A stretch of DNA of 64,000 nucleotides from JAXMCI01 sp046349435. Lineage in GTDB: Bacteria; Pseudomonadota; Alphaproteobacteria; Dongiales; Dongiaceae. The notes under the pieces are model-generated. The model was not told where the DNA came from and did no database searches. It saw only the letters and a list, made by a program, of their open reading frames with translations. Of the stretch, positions 43,353-51,909 are shown one piece after another. Position 1 is the stretch's first letter. Every line of letters starts with the position of its first letter. A program made the position numbers and the translations under genes. The stretch spans positions 18,421 through 82,420 of the forward strand of contig JAXMCI010000034.1 of NCBI GenBank assembly GCA_046349435.1, given 5' to 3'.

Positions 43353-44231
43353 GTGATCGTCTTCGTCAGCCGGATCGGCCATAGCTACACGCTGAAGGCG
43401 CTGCAGGCGCCCGACACCGGATTGACCGTGCGGCTGATGTCCTACCGCGCCCTGATCGACGCCAAGGAGCTGCCGCGCGCCACCTACATCTTCACCGACC
43501 TCGACCGCATCCCGCTCTACTGGCTGCGGCTCGCCGCGCACACCTGGCGCCAGCTGCGCGACGGCGGCCTCCGGGTGCTCAACGATCCGGCCCGGGTGCT
43601 CAGCCGCTACGGCCTGCTGCGCCGGCTGCACAATGCCGGCTACAACCGCTTCAATGCCTACCGGGCCGAGGACGAGGTCATGCCGGCGCGCTGGCCGGCC
43701 TTCCTGCGCTGCGAGGGCGACCATCTCGGCCCGGTGAGCGACCTGATCCATACGCCGGAGGCGATGCGGCAGGCCATCGACCGGGCGGTCGCCGACGGCC
43801 TGCCGCTGGCCAGCCTGATGATCGTCGAGTATGCGGCGGAGGAGCGGATCCCCGGCCTGTTCCGCAAATATGGCTGCTTCCGCGTCGGCCCGGCGCGCTT
43901 CGCCCATACCTGCGTCGACGACGGCCACTGGATGGCCAAGATCGGCCGTCCCGACCTCACCCCGCCGGAGCTCTATGCCGAGGAGCATCGCGTCGTCCGC
44001 GACGACCCCTATGGCGCGGCGCTGGCGCCGGCCTTCGACATCGCCGGCATCGACTACGGCCGGGCCGATTTCGGGCTGGTCGAGGGCCGGCCGCAGCTCT
44101 ACGAGATCAACACCAATCCCGACATCGTCTTCGAGGACGAGCATCCGGTCGCGCTGCGCCACCGCAGCTACGACCTGTTCCGCGCCAACTACCTGTCGGC
44201 GCTGCGCGCCATCGACACACCGGACGGCTGA
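43353..44231 (+). CDS. ATP-grasp family enzyme
   Basis: The 292-residue protein begins VIVFVSRIGHSYTLKAL (a pre-ATP-grasp Rossmann strand). It contains the typical LNDPARVLSRYGLLRRLHNA segment and ends with the metal/ATP-binding motif YGRADFGLVEGRPQLYEINT: D239, E251 and N253/N255. ATP-grasp enzymes join a carboxylate to an amine through an acyl-phosphate. It is divergent from the peptide gene with 82 bases between them, so ligation or macrocyclisation of the peptide is an attractive role. The GTG start at 43353 is uncertain; TTG 43323 and an ATG at 43269 are in frame. Its 3' end overlaps the histidine kinase gene by 43 bases. Confidence 0.7.
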   Translation: MIVFVSRIGHSYTLKALQAPDTGLTVRLMSYRALIDAKELPRATYIFTDLDRIPLYWLRLAAHTWRQLRDGGLRVLNDPARVLSRYGLLRRLHNAGYNRFNAYRAEDEVMPARWPAFLRCEGDHLGPVSDLIHTPEAMRQAIDRAVADGLPLASLMIVEYAAEERIPGLFRKYGCFRVGPARFAHTCVDDGHWMAKIGRPDLTPPELYAEEHRVVRDDPYGAALAPAFDIAGIDYGRADFGLVEGRPQLYEINTNPDIVFEDEHPVALRHRSYDLFRANYLSALRAIDTPDG

Positions 44232-45247
44232 TCCTCGGGCGGCGGCATGACGACGGTGATGGCGGTGCCGCCCTGGCGGTCGACCTCGATCTCGGCACGC
44301 AGCTGGGCGGCGAGCGCGCGGATGATGGTCAGCCCGAGGCCGCTGCCGGTCTTCGGGTCGACGCTCTCCGGCAGGCCGATCCCGCGGTCGGCCACGGTGA
44401 CCCGCAGCCCGCCGCCGGGATCCCCGGTGCAGCGGATCAGCAGCGGCCCGACGCCGTCGCGATAGGCGTACCTGACCGCATTGCTCACCAGCTCGTTGAC
44501 GATCAGCGCCAGCGGCACCGCGCGGCGGGCCGGCATGCGCAGGGCCGCCGCCTCGATCCGGCAGTCGAGCCCGGTATGCTCGGTCAGCGCCGGCCCCAGC
44601 CGGCCGAGGAAGCGGTCGAGCGAGACCTCGGCCGGATTGACCTCCTCGACCAGCGCCTGCTGCACATGGCCGAGCGCGCGGACCCGGCCGGCGGCGTCCT
44701 CGAGCGCGCCGCGCGCCTCGCGCGAGGCGGCGGAGCGGGCCTGCAGCGCCAGCATGGAGCTCATCAGCTGCAGGTTGTTGCGCACGCGGTGCTCGAGCTC
44801 GAGCAGCAGCGCGGTGGCGTGGCTGCGCGCCGCCTCGGCCTCCTCGCGCGCCGCCACCGCTGCGGCCCGCTCCTCGGTGCGCCGCACCATGCCGCGGCGC
44901 AGCCAGTGCAGCAGGACGCAGACCGGCAGGCAGACCAGGACGAAGAGCCCGACCGGCAGGCCCGACCAGGGCGGGGCCACGGGCGGCGCGGCGAGGGCGG
45001 GCAGCAGCCACAGCCGGGCCGCCACGGCGCTGAGGAGAAGGCTGAGCAGCCCCGGCCACAGCCCGCCGAGCGCGGCGGCCACCACCACCGCGGGATAGAA
45101 GGTGATGAAGGCGAAGCCCGGCAGCGCCGGGCCCAGCGCCAGCTTCAGGCCGAGCGCCGCCGCCGGCGCCGCGACGGCCAGCCCGTAGCGCGCGGGCGGC
45201 CCGAGACGCAGGGCCAGTCGGGTGAAGAGCTGCTCCCAACGCTCCAT
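44189..45247 (-). CDS. Membrane sensor histidine kinase, HWE/HisKA_2 type
   Basis: The 352-residue protein has a DUF4118-like membrane part with three or four spans (about 22-115), a short coiled coil (121-148), the H-box ELEHRVRNNLQLMSSM with phospho-acceptor H153, and an HATPase domain with N-box LIVNELVSNAVRYAYRDG and the G motifs DRGIGLPE and GSGLGLTII. There is no periplasmic sensor domain of note, and no response regulator gene lies nearby. The 3' end overlaps the convergent ATP-grasp gene. It may regulate the peptide cassette, but that rests on position only. Confidence 0.85.
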   Translation of the reverse strand: MERWEQLFTRLALRLGPPARYGLAVAAPAAALGLKLALGPALPGFAFITFYPAVVVAAALGGLWPGLLSLLLSAVAARLWLLPALAAPPVAPPWSGLPVGLFVLVCLPVCVLLHWLRRGMVRRTEERAAAVAAREEAEAARSHATALLLELEHRVRNNLQLMSSMLALQARSAASREARGALEDAAGRVRALGHVQQALVEEVNPAEVSLDRFLGRLGPALTEHTGLDCRIEAAALRMPARRAVPLALIVNELVSNAVRYAYRDGVGPLLIRCTGDPGGGLRVTVADRGIGLPESVDPKTGSGLGLTIIRALAAQLRAEIEVDRQGGTAITVVMPPPEDQPSGVSMARSADR

Positions 45248-45333
45248 CGCGGGTCCCGGCTATGCCGCCTGCCTGGCTGGCTGGCGCTCGCCCCCGGCCG
45301 CGGCCGGGCTGGGCGCGTCGCGCATGCCGGGCG

Positions 45334-46281
45334 CTAGGCGCTGGCGCCGTCGAGGGCGGCGAGGTCGCCTTGCGTCAGGGACAGCCGGGCCGCGCCGAGG
45401 ATCTCCTGCAGCTGCTCCGGGCCGGTGGCGCTGGCGATCGGCGCGGTGATCCCGGGGCGAGCGATCAGCCAGGCGAGCGCCACCTGCGCCGGCGTGGCGC
45501 GGCGGTCGGCCGCCACCTGGTCGAGCGCGGCGAGGACGCGCCGGCCGCGATCGTCGAGATACTTCGCCATGCCGCCGCCGCGCACGCTCTTGCCGAAATC
45601 GGCCTCGGAGCGGTACTTGCCGGTGAGGAAGCCGCTGGCCAGCGAGAAATAGGGGATGACGCCGAGACCCTCGCGCCGGCACAGCGGCTCGAACTCGGCC
45701 TCGTAGCCGGCCCGCTCGACGAGATTGTAATGCGGCTGCAACGTCTCGTAGCGCGGCAGGCCGAGCCGCCGGCTGATGTCCAGCGCCTCGGCGAGGCGGG
45801 CGGCGGTGCAGTTGGAGGCGCCGATCGCCCGCACCTTGCCCTCCTCGATCAGCGCCCCGTAGGTCGCCAGCGTCTCCTCCTGCGGCGTCGCGGTGTCGTC
45901 GTAGTGCGACTGGTAGAGGTCGACATGGTCGGTCTGCAGGCGCCGCAGCGAGTCCTCGATGGCCTGGCGGATGCGCTTGGGCGACAGCCCCTGCCGGCCC
46001 GGCCCGAGGTCGGCGCCGACCTTGGTCGCCAGCACGATGCGGTCGCGCCCGCCGCGCCGCTTCAGCCAGTCGCCGATGATCGTCTCGGATTCGCCGCCCT
46101 TGTTGCCGGGCGCCCAGGCGGAATACATGTCCGCCGTGTCGATCAGGTCGAAGCCGGCGTCGACGAAGCCGTCGAGCACGCGCTCGGAGGCGGCCCGGTC
46201 TGCGGTCCAGCCGAACACGTTGCCGCCAAGCGCAAGCGGCGCCACCTTCAGTCCCGACCGGCCCAACGCCCGCTTCTCCAT
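45334..46281 (-). CDS. Aldo/keto reductase
   Basis: The 315-residue TIM-barrel protein has the AKR tetrad: Asp and Tyr in FDLIDTADMYSAW, Lys in LATKVGADLG and His in LYQSHYDD. The NADPH-binding end is seen in PIASATGPEQLQEIL. It reduces aldehydes or ketones with NADPH. The ATG at 46281 follows GAGGAGGATGGC; the frame is open 12 codons further. It is closest to general oxidoreductase families and has no operon partner. Confidence 0.9.
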   Translation of the reverse strand: MEKRALGRSGLKVAPLALGGNVFGWTADRAASERVLDGFVDAGFDLIDTADMYSAWAPGNKGGESETIIGDWLKRRGGRDRIVLATKVGADLGPGRQGLSPKRIRQAIEDSLRRLQTDHVDLYQSHYDDTATPQEETLATYGALIEEGKVRAIGASNCTAARLAEALDISRRLGLPRYETLQPHYNLVERAGYEAEFEPLCRREGLGVIPYFSLASGFLTGKYRSEADFGKSVRGGGMAKYLDDRGRRVLAALDQVAADRRATPAQVALAWLIARPGITAPIASATGPEQLQEILGAARLSLTQGDLAALDGASA

Positions 46282-46626
46282 GCCATCCTCCTCGCTGCCC
46301 CCGCCGCGGCCGCGCATGCTATCGCCTGCGCGCGGCCCGGTCGAGGAGGTCGGGGCGAGGAGGTCGGGCCGATAAGGCCGGGCCGAGAGCTGCGGCGCTC
46401 CGCTGCGTCGACTTAGGCAGTCGACAGACCGGGGCCGGATCGGCTATGAGAAAACCATACAGACCATCGTGAGCCGACGGCTCGCCTGGGGCGGGGCAGG
46501 GCAGATCAGGATGCCCCCGCGCGGCGGGCCTGGCGTACAGGCGACCGATCACCACATGTTGCAGGGGCGTGCCACGGCGGCACGCTCGAGCCCGTCAGGT
46601 TTGGCCCCTCAGATTTGGGAAGAGTG
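46282..46626. other. Intergenic region with possible long leader of the cold-shock fusion gene
   Basis: It contains a GAGGAGGTCGGG direct repeat near 46343-46369, a weak plus-strand promoter candidate TCGACA (46421-46426), 18 bases, TATGAG (46445-46450), and a GAGCCGACGGCTC hairpin near 46470-46485. If the promoter is right, the leader is ~170 bases, reminiscent of cold-shock mRNAs. No gene is seen. Confidence 0.3.
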
Positions 46627-47709
46627 ATGTCCACGAAAATCCCGCAGAGCGAGTGGGACGCGATCGTCGCGCGTCGCCGTCAGGGTGAGCCGGTCGCCTC
46701 GATCGCGCGCAGCTACGGCTGCAGCCCGCCGCTGATCTATCGCATCCTGAGCCGCCAGCAGGAGGGCGCCGGCGAGATGATGTCGGAGAGCGCCGGCGAG
46801 TCGCCGGAAACCGAGGTCCTGGCCGAGGAGGCCGAGGCGTCGCCGGAGCCGGCCGCTGCCATCGCGGCCCCGGCCATCGCCGCCCCGTCCATTGCCACCC
46901 CGCCCATTGCCACCCGGGCCGAGCCGCCGCCGGTCGCGGCCGCGCCCACCACGCTACGCCCGGCCGCCCCCGCGCCGATCATGGTGGCGCCCGAGCGCCA
47001 GCAGGTCGAGCGCCAGCAGGTCGAGCGCCAGCAGCTTCAGAGCCAGCAGCCCGAGCGGCCGCAGCTCGACCGCTTCCAGCATGAGCGCAGCCAGCACGAG
47101 CGGGTTCAGCCCGACCGCGGGCCCGAGCCGCTGCCGCGCCCGGAACGCCCGACCGCGCTCTCGGCCAGCCTCGACGCGGCGCTGCGCACCGAGATCGAGG
47201 AAACCATCAACGCCTTCCGCAGCGCCTTCGACGCGGCGCTGTCCGAGGGCAGCACCGAGGCGCACGCGGCGCTGCGCTCCGCCGCATCCGACCTGATGCG
47301 GGCCGGGGCGCGCACCACCATCGTGCTCGAGCGCCTGGCCGCGCCGACGCGCACCCATCCGCCGTTCCCCGGCCGCAATGGCGGCGACCGTCCGTCGGCG
47401 CCGCTGCCGGTGCCGCCGCGCCGTCCGCCGCCGCCGCCGGCCGCCGAATCGGCCGCGCAGCCCGCCGTCCCGGCGCCGGTGCTGCAGCCCGGCGAGTCGG
47501 TGCGGATGACCGGCGCGGTCAAGTGGTACAACGCCGAGAAGGGCTTCGGCTTCATCGCCGTCGAGAGCGGCCATCGCGACGTCTTCGTGCGCGCCTCGGC
47601 GCTGCAGCGCTCCGGGCTGTCCAGCCTCGCCGAGGGCCAGCAGGTGACGCTCGAGGTGACCCAGGGGCGCAAGGGCCCCGAGGCGATCGAGGTCCGGCTG
47701 GCGGAGTAG
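46627..47709 (+). CDS. HTH and cold-shock domain fusion protein with long disordered linker
   Basis: The 360-residue protein combines three parts. The N-terminal ~45 residues form a resolvase-like helix-turn-helix (IVARRRQGEPVASIARSYGC, SPPLIYRIL). The middle ~240 residues are Ala/Pro/Gln/Arg-rich and disordered, with tandem ERQQVERQQVERQQLQ repeats and one helical segment (about 180-245). The C-terminal ~70 residues are a cold-shock domain with GAVKWYNAEKGFGFIAVESG (RNP1) and DVFVRASAL (RNP2). It probably binds nucleic acids at both ends. The ATG at 46627 follows TTTGGGAAGAGTG. The fusion is uncommon. Confidence 0.85.
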   Translation: MSTKIPQSEWDAIVARRRQGEPVASIARSYGCSPPLIYRILSRQQEGAGEMMSESAGESPETEVLAEEAEASPEPAAAIAAPAIAAPSIATPPIATRAEPPPVAAAPTTLRPAAPAPIMVAPERQQVERQQVERQQLQSQQPERPQLDRFQHERSQHERVQPDRGPEPLPRPERPTALSASLDAALRTEIEETINAFRSAFDAALSEGSTEAHAALRSAASDLMRAGARTTIVLERLAAPTRTHPPFPGRNGGDRPSAPLPVPPRRPPPPPAAESAAQPAVPAPVLQPGESVRMTGAVKWYNAEKGFGFIAVESGHRDVFVRASALQRSGLSSLAEGQQVTLEVTQGRKGPEAIEVRLAE

Positions 47710-47717
47710 CCGTTCGT

Positions 47718-47746
47718 CGTCATCCCCGGCGAAAGCCGGGATGACG
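47718..47746. terminator. Hairpin of the CCGGCGAAAGCCGG family after the cold-shock fusion gene
   Basis: CGTCATCCCCGGC, GAAA loop, GCCGGGATGACG: a 12-bp stem with one bulged C and a stable GNRA loop, nine bases after the stop codon. It lies between convergent genes and may end transcription in both directions, though no T-run follows. Confidence 0.5.
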
Positions 47747-47767
47747 ATCATGGGCGGGTCCGAGCCC

Positions 47768-48652
47768 TCAGGCCTGCTTGGCGTCGATGATGCCGCGGCG
47801 GATGGCGCGGGTGCGGGTGAACAGCGCCTCCAGCTTGTCGCCCTCGCCCCACCGGATGGCGCGCTGCAGCGCCGTCAGGTCCTCGTTGAAGCGGCCGAGC
47901 ATCTCCAGCACCGCCTCGCGGTTGTTGAGGAAGACGTCGCGCCACATCACCGGGTCGGAGGCGGCGATGCGGGTGAAGTCGCGGAAACCGCCGGCCGAGA
48001 ACTTGATGACCTCGCGCTGCGTCGTGCCCTCGAGGTCGGTGGCGGTGCCGACGATGGTGTAGGCGATGAGGTGCGGCAGGTGCGAGGTGATCGCCAGCAC
48101 CTGGTCGTGATGCGCCGGCTCCATGATCTCGACCTGGCTGCCGCAGCGCCGCCACAGCTCGGCGACCTTCGCCGCCGCCGCCTCGTCGCAGCCGGGCGGC
48201 GGCGTCAGGATGCACCAGCGATCGACGAACAGCTCGGCGAAGCCGGCCTCCGGGCCGGAATGCTCGGTGCCGGCGACGGGATGGCCGGGGACGAAATGCA
48301 CGCCCTCGGGCAGATGCGGGCCGATGTCGCGGATCACCGCCTGCTTGACCGAGCCGACGTCGGTGACGATGGCGCCGGGCTCGACCGCCGGGCCGAACTC
48401 CGCCGCCACCTCGGCATAGGCGCCGACCGGCACGCAGACCACCACCAGGTCGCAGCCGCGCGCGAGATCGGCGGCGCTGTCGTGGATGCTGTCGACCAGC
48501 CCGAGCTCGACCGCCTTGTCGCGGGTGCTCTGGCTGCGGGCATGGCCGGCGATGTGGCCGGCCAGCCCGTGCTTGCGCATGGCGCGGGCCAGCGACGAGC
48601 CGATCAGCCCGATGCCGATCAGCCCGACGCGGCGGAACAGCGGCTCGCTCAT
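47768..48652 (-). CDS. tyrC: Prephenate/arogenate dehydrogenase
   Basis: The 294-residue protein has the NAD loop VGLIGIGLIGSSLARAM, the catalytic-region GHPVAGTEHSGPEAG and SHLPHLIAYTIVG, all typical of TyrA/TyrC dehydrogenases. It makes 4-hydroxyphenylpyruvate or tyrosine from prephenate or arogenate. The ATG overlaps the hisC stop (ATGA). The order chorismate mutase, hisC, tyrC is common in alphaproteobacteria and forms the tyrosine branch. Confidence 0.92.
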   Translation of the reverse strand: MSEPLFRRVGLIGIGLIGSSLARAMRKHGLAGHIAGHARSQSTRDKAVELGLVDSIHDSAADLARGCDLVVVCVPVGAYAEVAAEFGPAVEPGAIVTDVGSVKQAVIRDIGPHLPEGVHFVPGHPVAGTEHSGPEAGFAELFVDRWCILTPPPGCDEAAAAKVAELWRRCGSQVEIMEPAHHDQVLAITSHLPHLIAYTIVGTATDLEGTTQREVIKFSAGGFRDFTRIAASDPVMWRDVFLNNREAVLEMLGRFNEDLTALQRAIRWGEGDKLEALFTRTRAIRRGIIDAKQA

Positions 48653-49740
48653 TGCGCGGCGCCCGCCATGAAGGCGGCCAGCGCGTCGACCACCAGCGGC
48701 ATCTCGGACTCGCCGCCGATGGTGAAGCGCAGGCAGTCGGGCAGGCCGTAGGCGGCCATGCGGCGCGGGATGATGCCGCGGCCGTTGAGGAAGGCGAGCG
48801 CCGCGTCGGCGCTGCGCTCGGCCGGGAAGCGGACCAGCACGAAGTTGCCGGTGCTGGGATAGGGCTGCAGGCCGAGCGCCCTGGCCCGCTCGCTGAACCA
48901 GGGCAGCCAGCGCTCGTTGCTCGCCCGCGCCGCCTCGGTGTGGGCGGTGTCGGCCAGCGCCGCGATCGCCGCCGCCTGGGCCGGCGCGCCGGTGTTGAAG
49001 GGCCCGCGCACCCGGTTCAGCACGTCGGCGATGCCCGGCGGGCAGTAGGCCCAGCCGAGGCGCAGCGCCGCCAGGCCGTAGATCTTCGAGAAGGTGCGCA
49101 GCATCACCGTGTTGTCGCCGGCGTCGACCTCGGCGATGCCCGGCTCGTAGTCGTTGCGGGTGACGTATTCCGCATAGGCGGCGTCGATCACCAGCAGCAG
49201 CTCGGCCGGCAGCGCCCGGCGCAGCCGCCGCACCGCGTCCGCCGGCAGCGTGCTGCCGGTCGGGTTGTTCGGGTTGGCGAGGAACAGGATCCTGGTGCGC
49301 GGGCTGACCGCGGCGATCAGCGCGTCGACATCGGTGGCGAGGTCGACCTCCGGCGCGGTCACCGGGGTGGCGCCGACCGTGCGCGCCGCGATCGGGTACA
49401 TCAGGAAGCCGTGCCGGCTGTAGAGCACCTCGTCGCCCGGGCCGGCATAGGCGCGGGTGAGCAGACCGATCAGCTCGTCCGAGCCGGCGCCGCAGACGAT
49501 GCGCTCGGGGTCGAGCCCGAAATGCCGGCCGATCGCCTGGCGCAGCGCGACGGCGCCGCCGTCGGGATAGCGGTGCAGCTCCGGCGCCAGCGCGCGATAG
49601 GCCTCGATGGCGCGCGGGCTGGGCCCGAGCGGGCTCTCGTTGGAGGCCAGCCGGATGACCCGCTGGTGACCCGCCAGCCCGGCCTCGCCGCCGACATAGG
49701 GGGCGATCTCCATGATGCCGGGGCGCACCCGTGGCGCCAT
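48649..49740 (-). CDS. hisC: Histidinol-phosphate / aromatic aminotransferase
   Basis: The 363-residue fold-type I PLP enzyme shows LASNESPLGPSP, the cofactor residues in LANPNNPTGS and VIDAAYAEY, the PLP Lys in TFSKIYGLAALRLGW, and the substrate Arg in CLRFTIGG. In this context, between chorismate mutase and prephenate dehydrogenase, it probably serves aromatic amino-acid transamination as well as, or instead of, histidine synthesis. The ATG follows the chorismate mutase stop within four bases. Confidence 0.92.
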   Translation of the reverse strand: MAPRVRPGIMEIAPYVGGEAGLAGHQRVIRLASNESPLGPSPRAIEAYRALAPELHRYPDGGAVALRQAIGRHFGLDPERIVCGAGSDELIGLLTRAYAGPGDEVLYSRHGFLMYPIAARTVGATPVTAPEVDLATDVDALIAAVSPRTRILFLANPNNPTGSTLPADAVRRLRRALPAELLLVIDAAYAEYVTRNDYEPGIAEVDAGDNTVMLRTFSKIYGLAALRLGWAYCPPGIADVLNRVRGPFNTGAPAQAAAIAALADTAHTEAARASNERWLPWFSERARALGLQPYPSTGNFVLVRFPAERSADAALAFLNGRGIIPRRMAAYGLPDCLRFTIGGESEMPLVVDALAAFMAGAAQ

Positions 49741-49743
49741 CGT

Positions 49744-50613
49744 TCAGCTCCTCGCAGTGGCGGCCAGCTCGGCCGCGGTGAAGGGGATGGCATAGCCGCC
49801 GACCGGCCACAGCCCGCGCAGCATCTCGCCGCCCTGGCCGAGCCGGCCGAGCCGCACGTCGTCGGGCGCGACGAAGCCGTCGAGCTCGACCAGGTGCAGC
49901 CAGGAGGCGCCGGGCTGCGGATCGCGCCAGACCAGGCTGCGCACCGGCTCCAGCCCGCCCGCCCGCAGCGCGCCGGTGAGCGCGCTGGCGCTCGTCTGCG
50001 GCGCCGATTCGACGGCGACCAGGCTGCGGTCGCGGCCGCTCGCCTCGGCCGGCCCGCGCGCCACCGCGAAGGCCTCGGCGCCGCGCGGCGACGGCCCGGC
50101 GAAGGGCAGCCGGGCGACGATGCGCGGCGCCTTGGGATCGCTGCCGAGCAGGTGGCGCCACCACGGGTCCGGCTCCTCGGCCGCCGGCAGCGGCAGCACG
50201 CCGACGGTGGCTTCGCCCTCGCCGACGGCGCGCAGCACCTGCCAGCCGGAATCGTGCGGCAGCAGCGGCGTCATGCCGCCGAAATGGTCGCGCGCCAGGT
50301 CCCGGCAGCCCGGCGCGGTGTGCACCGCCACGGCGAACGGTCCCTGCAGCGCCAGCGCCGCCGACATCAGCTCGCGCCAGATCCGCACCACCACGCCGGC
50401 CGGCAGCGGCCCGTGGTGGCGGCCGACCAGGCGGCGCAGCACCGAGGCCTCGCGCCCCGGCCGCAGCAGGCTGCCGGCGGTGCCCGCCGCCGCCTTGGCG
50501 CGGCCGATGCGCAGCACCAGCTCGGCCCGACGCATCATCAGGTCGTGCAGCGAATCGTCGATGCCGTCGATCTCGCGGCGCAGTTCGTCGAGCGGAGTCT
50601 CGGGCGCGGCCAT
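49744..50613 (-). CDS. Chorismate mutase with extended C-terminal domain
   Basis: The first ~90 residues of this 289-residue protein are an AroQ-type chorismate mutase: LDELRREIDGIDDSLHDLMM, then RRAELVLRIGRAKAAAG and LLRPGREASVLRRL with the active-site Arg and Lys residues. The remaining ~190 residues resemble the periplasmic-binding-like fold of prephenate dehydratases in places (FAVAVHTAPGCRDLARDHFG and VGVLPLPAAEE) and end in an ACT-like stretch. The typical TRF signature of an active dehydratase is not seen, so that half may be regulatory. ATG 50613 was chosen over the in-frame start 19 codons upstream. Confidence 0.82.
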   Translation of the reverse strand: MAAPETPLDELRREIDGIDDSLHDLMMRRAELVLRIGRAKAAAGTAGSLLRPGREASVLRRLVGRHHGPLPAGVVVRIWRELMSAALALQGPFAVAVHTAPGCRDLARDHFGGMTPLLPHDSGWQVLRAVGEGEATVGVLPLPAAEEPDPWWRHLLGSDPKAPRIVARLPFAGPSPRGAEAFAVARGPAEASGRDRSLVAVESAPQTSASALTGALRAGGLEPVRSLVWRDPQPGASWLHLVELDGFVAPDDVRLGRLGQGGEMLRGLWPVGGYAIPFTAAELAATARS

Positions 50614-50678
50614 GGTGCGGGAGGCGTAAGGAAGAGGGCCAGTGATAGTCTCGGCCCCCGGCAAAAGCAAAGAAAACG

Positions 50679-50708
50679 TTGACAGGAGCCGGGCCGGATT
50701 CCTTAGCT
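50679..50708 (+). promoter_or_regulatory. Promoter candidate for metX
   Basis: TTGACA (50679-50684) in an AT-rich patch, with an 18-base spacer and TTAGCT (50703-50708). The start of transcription would lie about 20 bases before the ATG at 50734. Confidence 0.5.
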
Positions 50709-50733
50709 AGCGGCCGCCCGCGTCCGACCGGCC

Positions 50734-51900
50734 ATGACCCCGCTGCAGCGACACCGACCCGGCACCGCCAGCTTCCCCGGGCACCGCGCCGCCTTCGGCG
50801 TCGCCGCGCCGCTGCGGCTCGATTGCGGCGTCTCGCTCGGCCCCTTCACCATCGCCTGGCAGACCTACGGCCGGCTCAACGACCAGCGCTCCAACGCCAT
50901 CCTGGTCTGCCATGCGCTGACCGGCGACCAGTTCGTCGCCGACACCCATCCGGTGACCGGCAAGCCGGGCTGGTGGCAGACCATGGTCGGCGACGGGCTG
51001 CCGCTCGACACCCGCCGCTACTTCGTCGTCTGCGCCAACGTGCTGGGCGGCTGCATGGGCACCACCGGCCCGCGCGACCCGGAGCCGGGCACCGCCCGGC
51101 CGTGGGGCCTGCGCTTCCCGGTGATCACCATCAACGACATGGTGCGCGCCCAGGCGCTGCTGCTCGACCATCTCGGCATCGACCAGCTGTTCTGCGTCAT
51201 CGGCGGCTCGATGGGCGGCATGCAGGTGCTGTCCTGGGCGACCCTGTTCCCGCAGCGCGTCTTCGCCGCCGTGCCGATCGCCTGCGCGGCGCGCCACTCG
51301 GCGCAGAACATCGCCTTCCACGAGGTCGGACGCCAGGCGATCATGGCCGATCCCGACTGGTGCGGCGGCGACTACCTGCTGCAGGGCCGCAACCCCGCCC
51401 GCGGCCTCTCGGTGGCGCGCATGGCGGCGCACATCACCTATCTCTCGGAGGCGGCGCTGCACCGCAAGTTCGGCCGCAACCTGCAGGACCGGCCGCGGGT
51501 CAGCTACGGCTTCGACGCCGACTTCCAGGTCGAGAGCTACCTGCGGCACCAGGGCTCGACCTTCGTCGACCGCTTCGACGCCAATTCCTATCTCTACATC
51601 ACCCGGGCGATGGATTATTTCGACATCGCCGCGGAGCATGGCGGCGTGCTCGCCAACGCCTTCCGCGGCACCCGCATCCGCTTCTGCCTCGCCTCCTTCA
51701 CCAGCGACTGGCTGTTCCCGACGGCCGAGAGCCGCGCCATCGTCCATGCGCTGAACGCCGTCGCCGCCAATGTCAGCTTCGTCGAGATCGAGAGCGACAA
51801 GGGCCACGACGCCTTCCTGCTCGAGGAGCCGGAGTTCGCCGCCACCCTGAACGGCTTCCTCAATGGCTGCGCCGAGCATCGCGGCCTGCCGACCCGCTAG
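50734..51900 (+). CDS. metX: Homoserine O-acyltransferase
   Basis: The 388-residue alpha/beta-hydrolase has the nucleophile elbow GGSMGGMQVLSWA, the Asp in FTSDWLFPTAES and the His in DKGHDAFLLE, plus the family blocks CHALTGDQFVAD and GLRFPVITINDMV. It acylates homoserine in methionine synthesis. The neighbour metW is the usual partner in alphaproteobacteria. It is divergent from the chorismate mutase operon. Confidence 0.95.
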   Translation: MTPLQRHRPGTASFPGHRAAFGVAAPLRLDCGVSLGPFTIAWQTYGRLNDQRSNAILVCHALTGDQFVADTHPVTGKPGWWQTMVGDGLPLDTRRYFVVCANVLGGCMGTTGPRDPEPGTARPWGLRFPVITINDMVRAQALLLDHLGIDQLFCVIGGSMGGMQVLSWATLFPQRVFAAVPIACAARHSAQNIAFHEVGRQAIMADPDWCGGDYLLQGRNPARGLSVARMAAHITYLSEAALHRKFGRNLQDRPRVSYGFDADFQVESYLRHQGSTFVDRFDANSYLYITRAMDYFDIAAEHGGVLANAFRGTRIRFCLASFTSDWLFPTAESRAIVHALNAVAANVSFVEIESDKGHDAFLLEEPEFAATLNGFLNGCAEHRGLPTR

Positions 51901-51909
51901 GGGCCGGGG

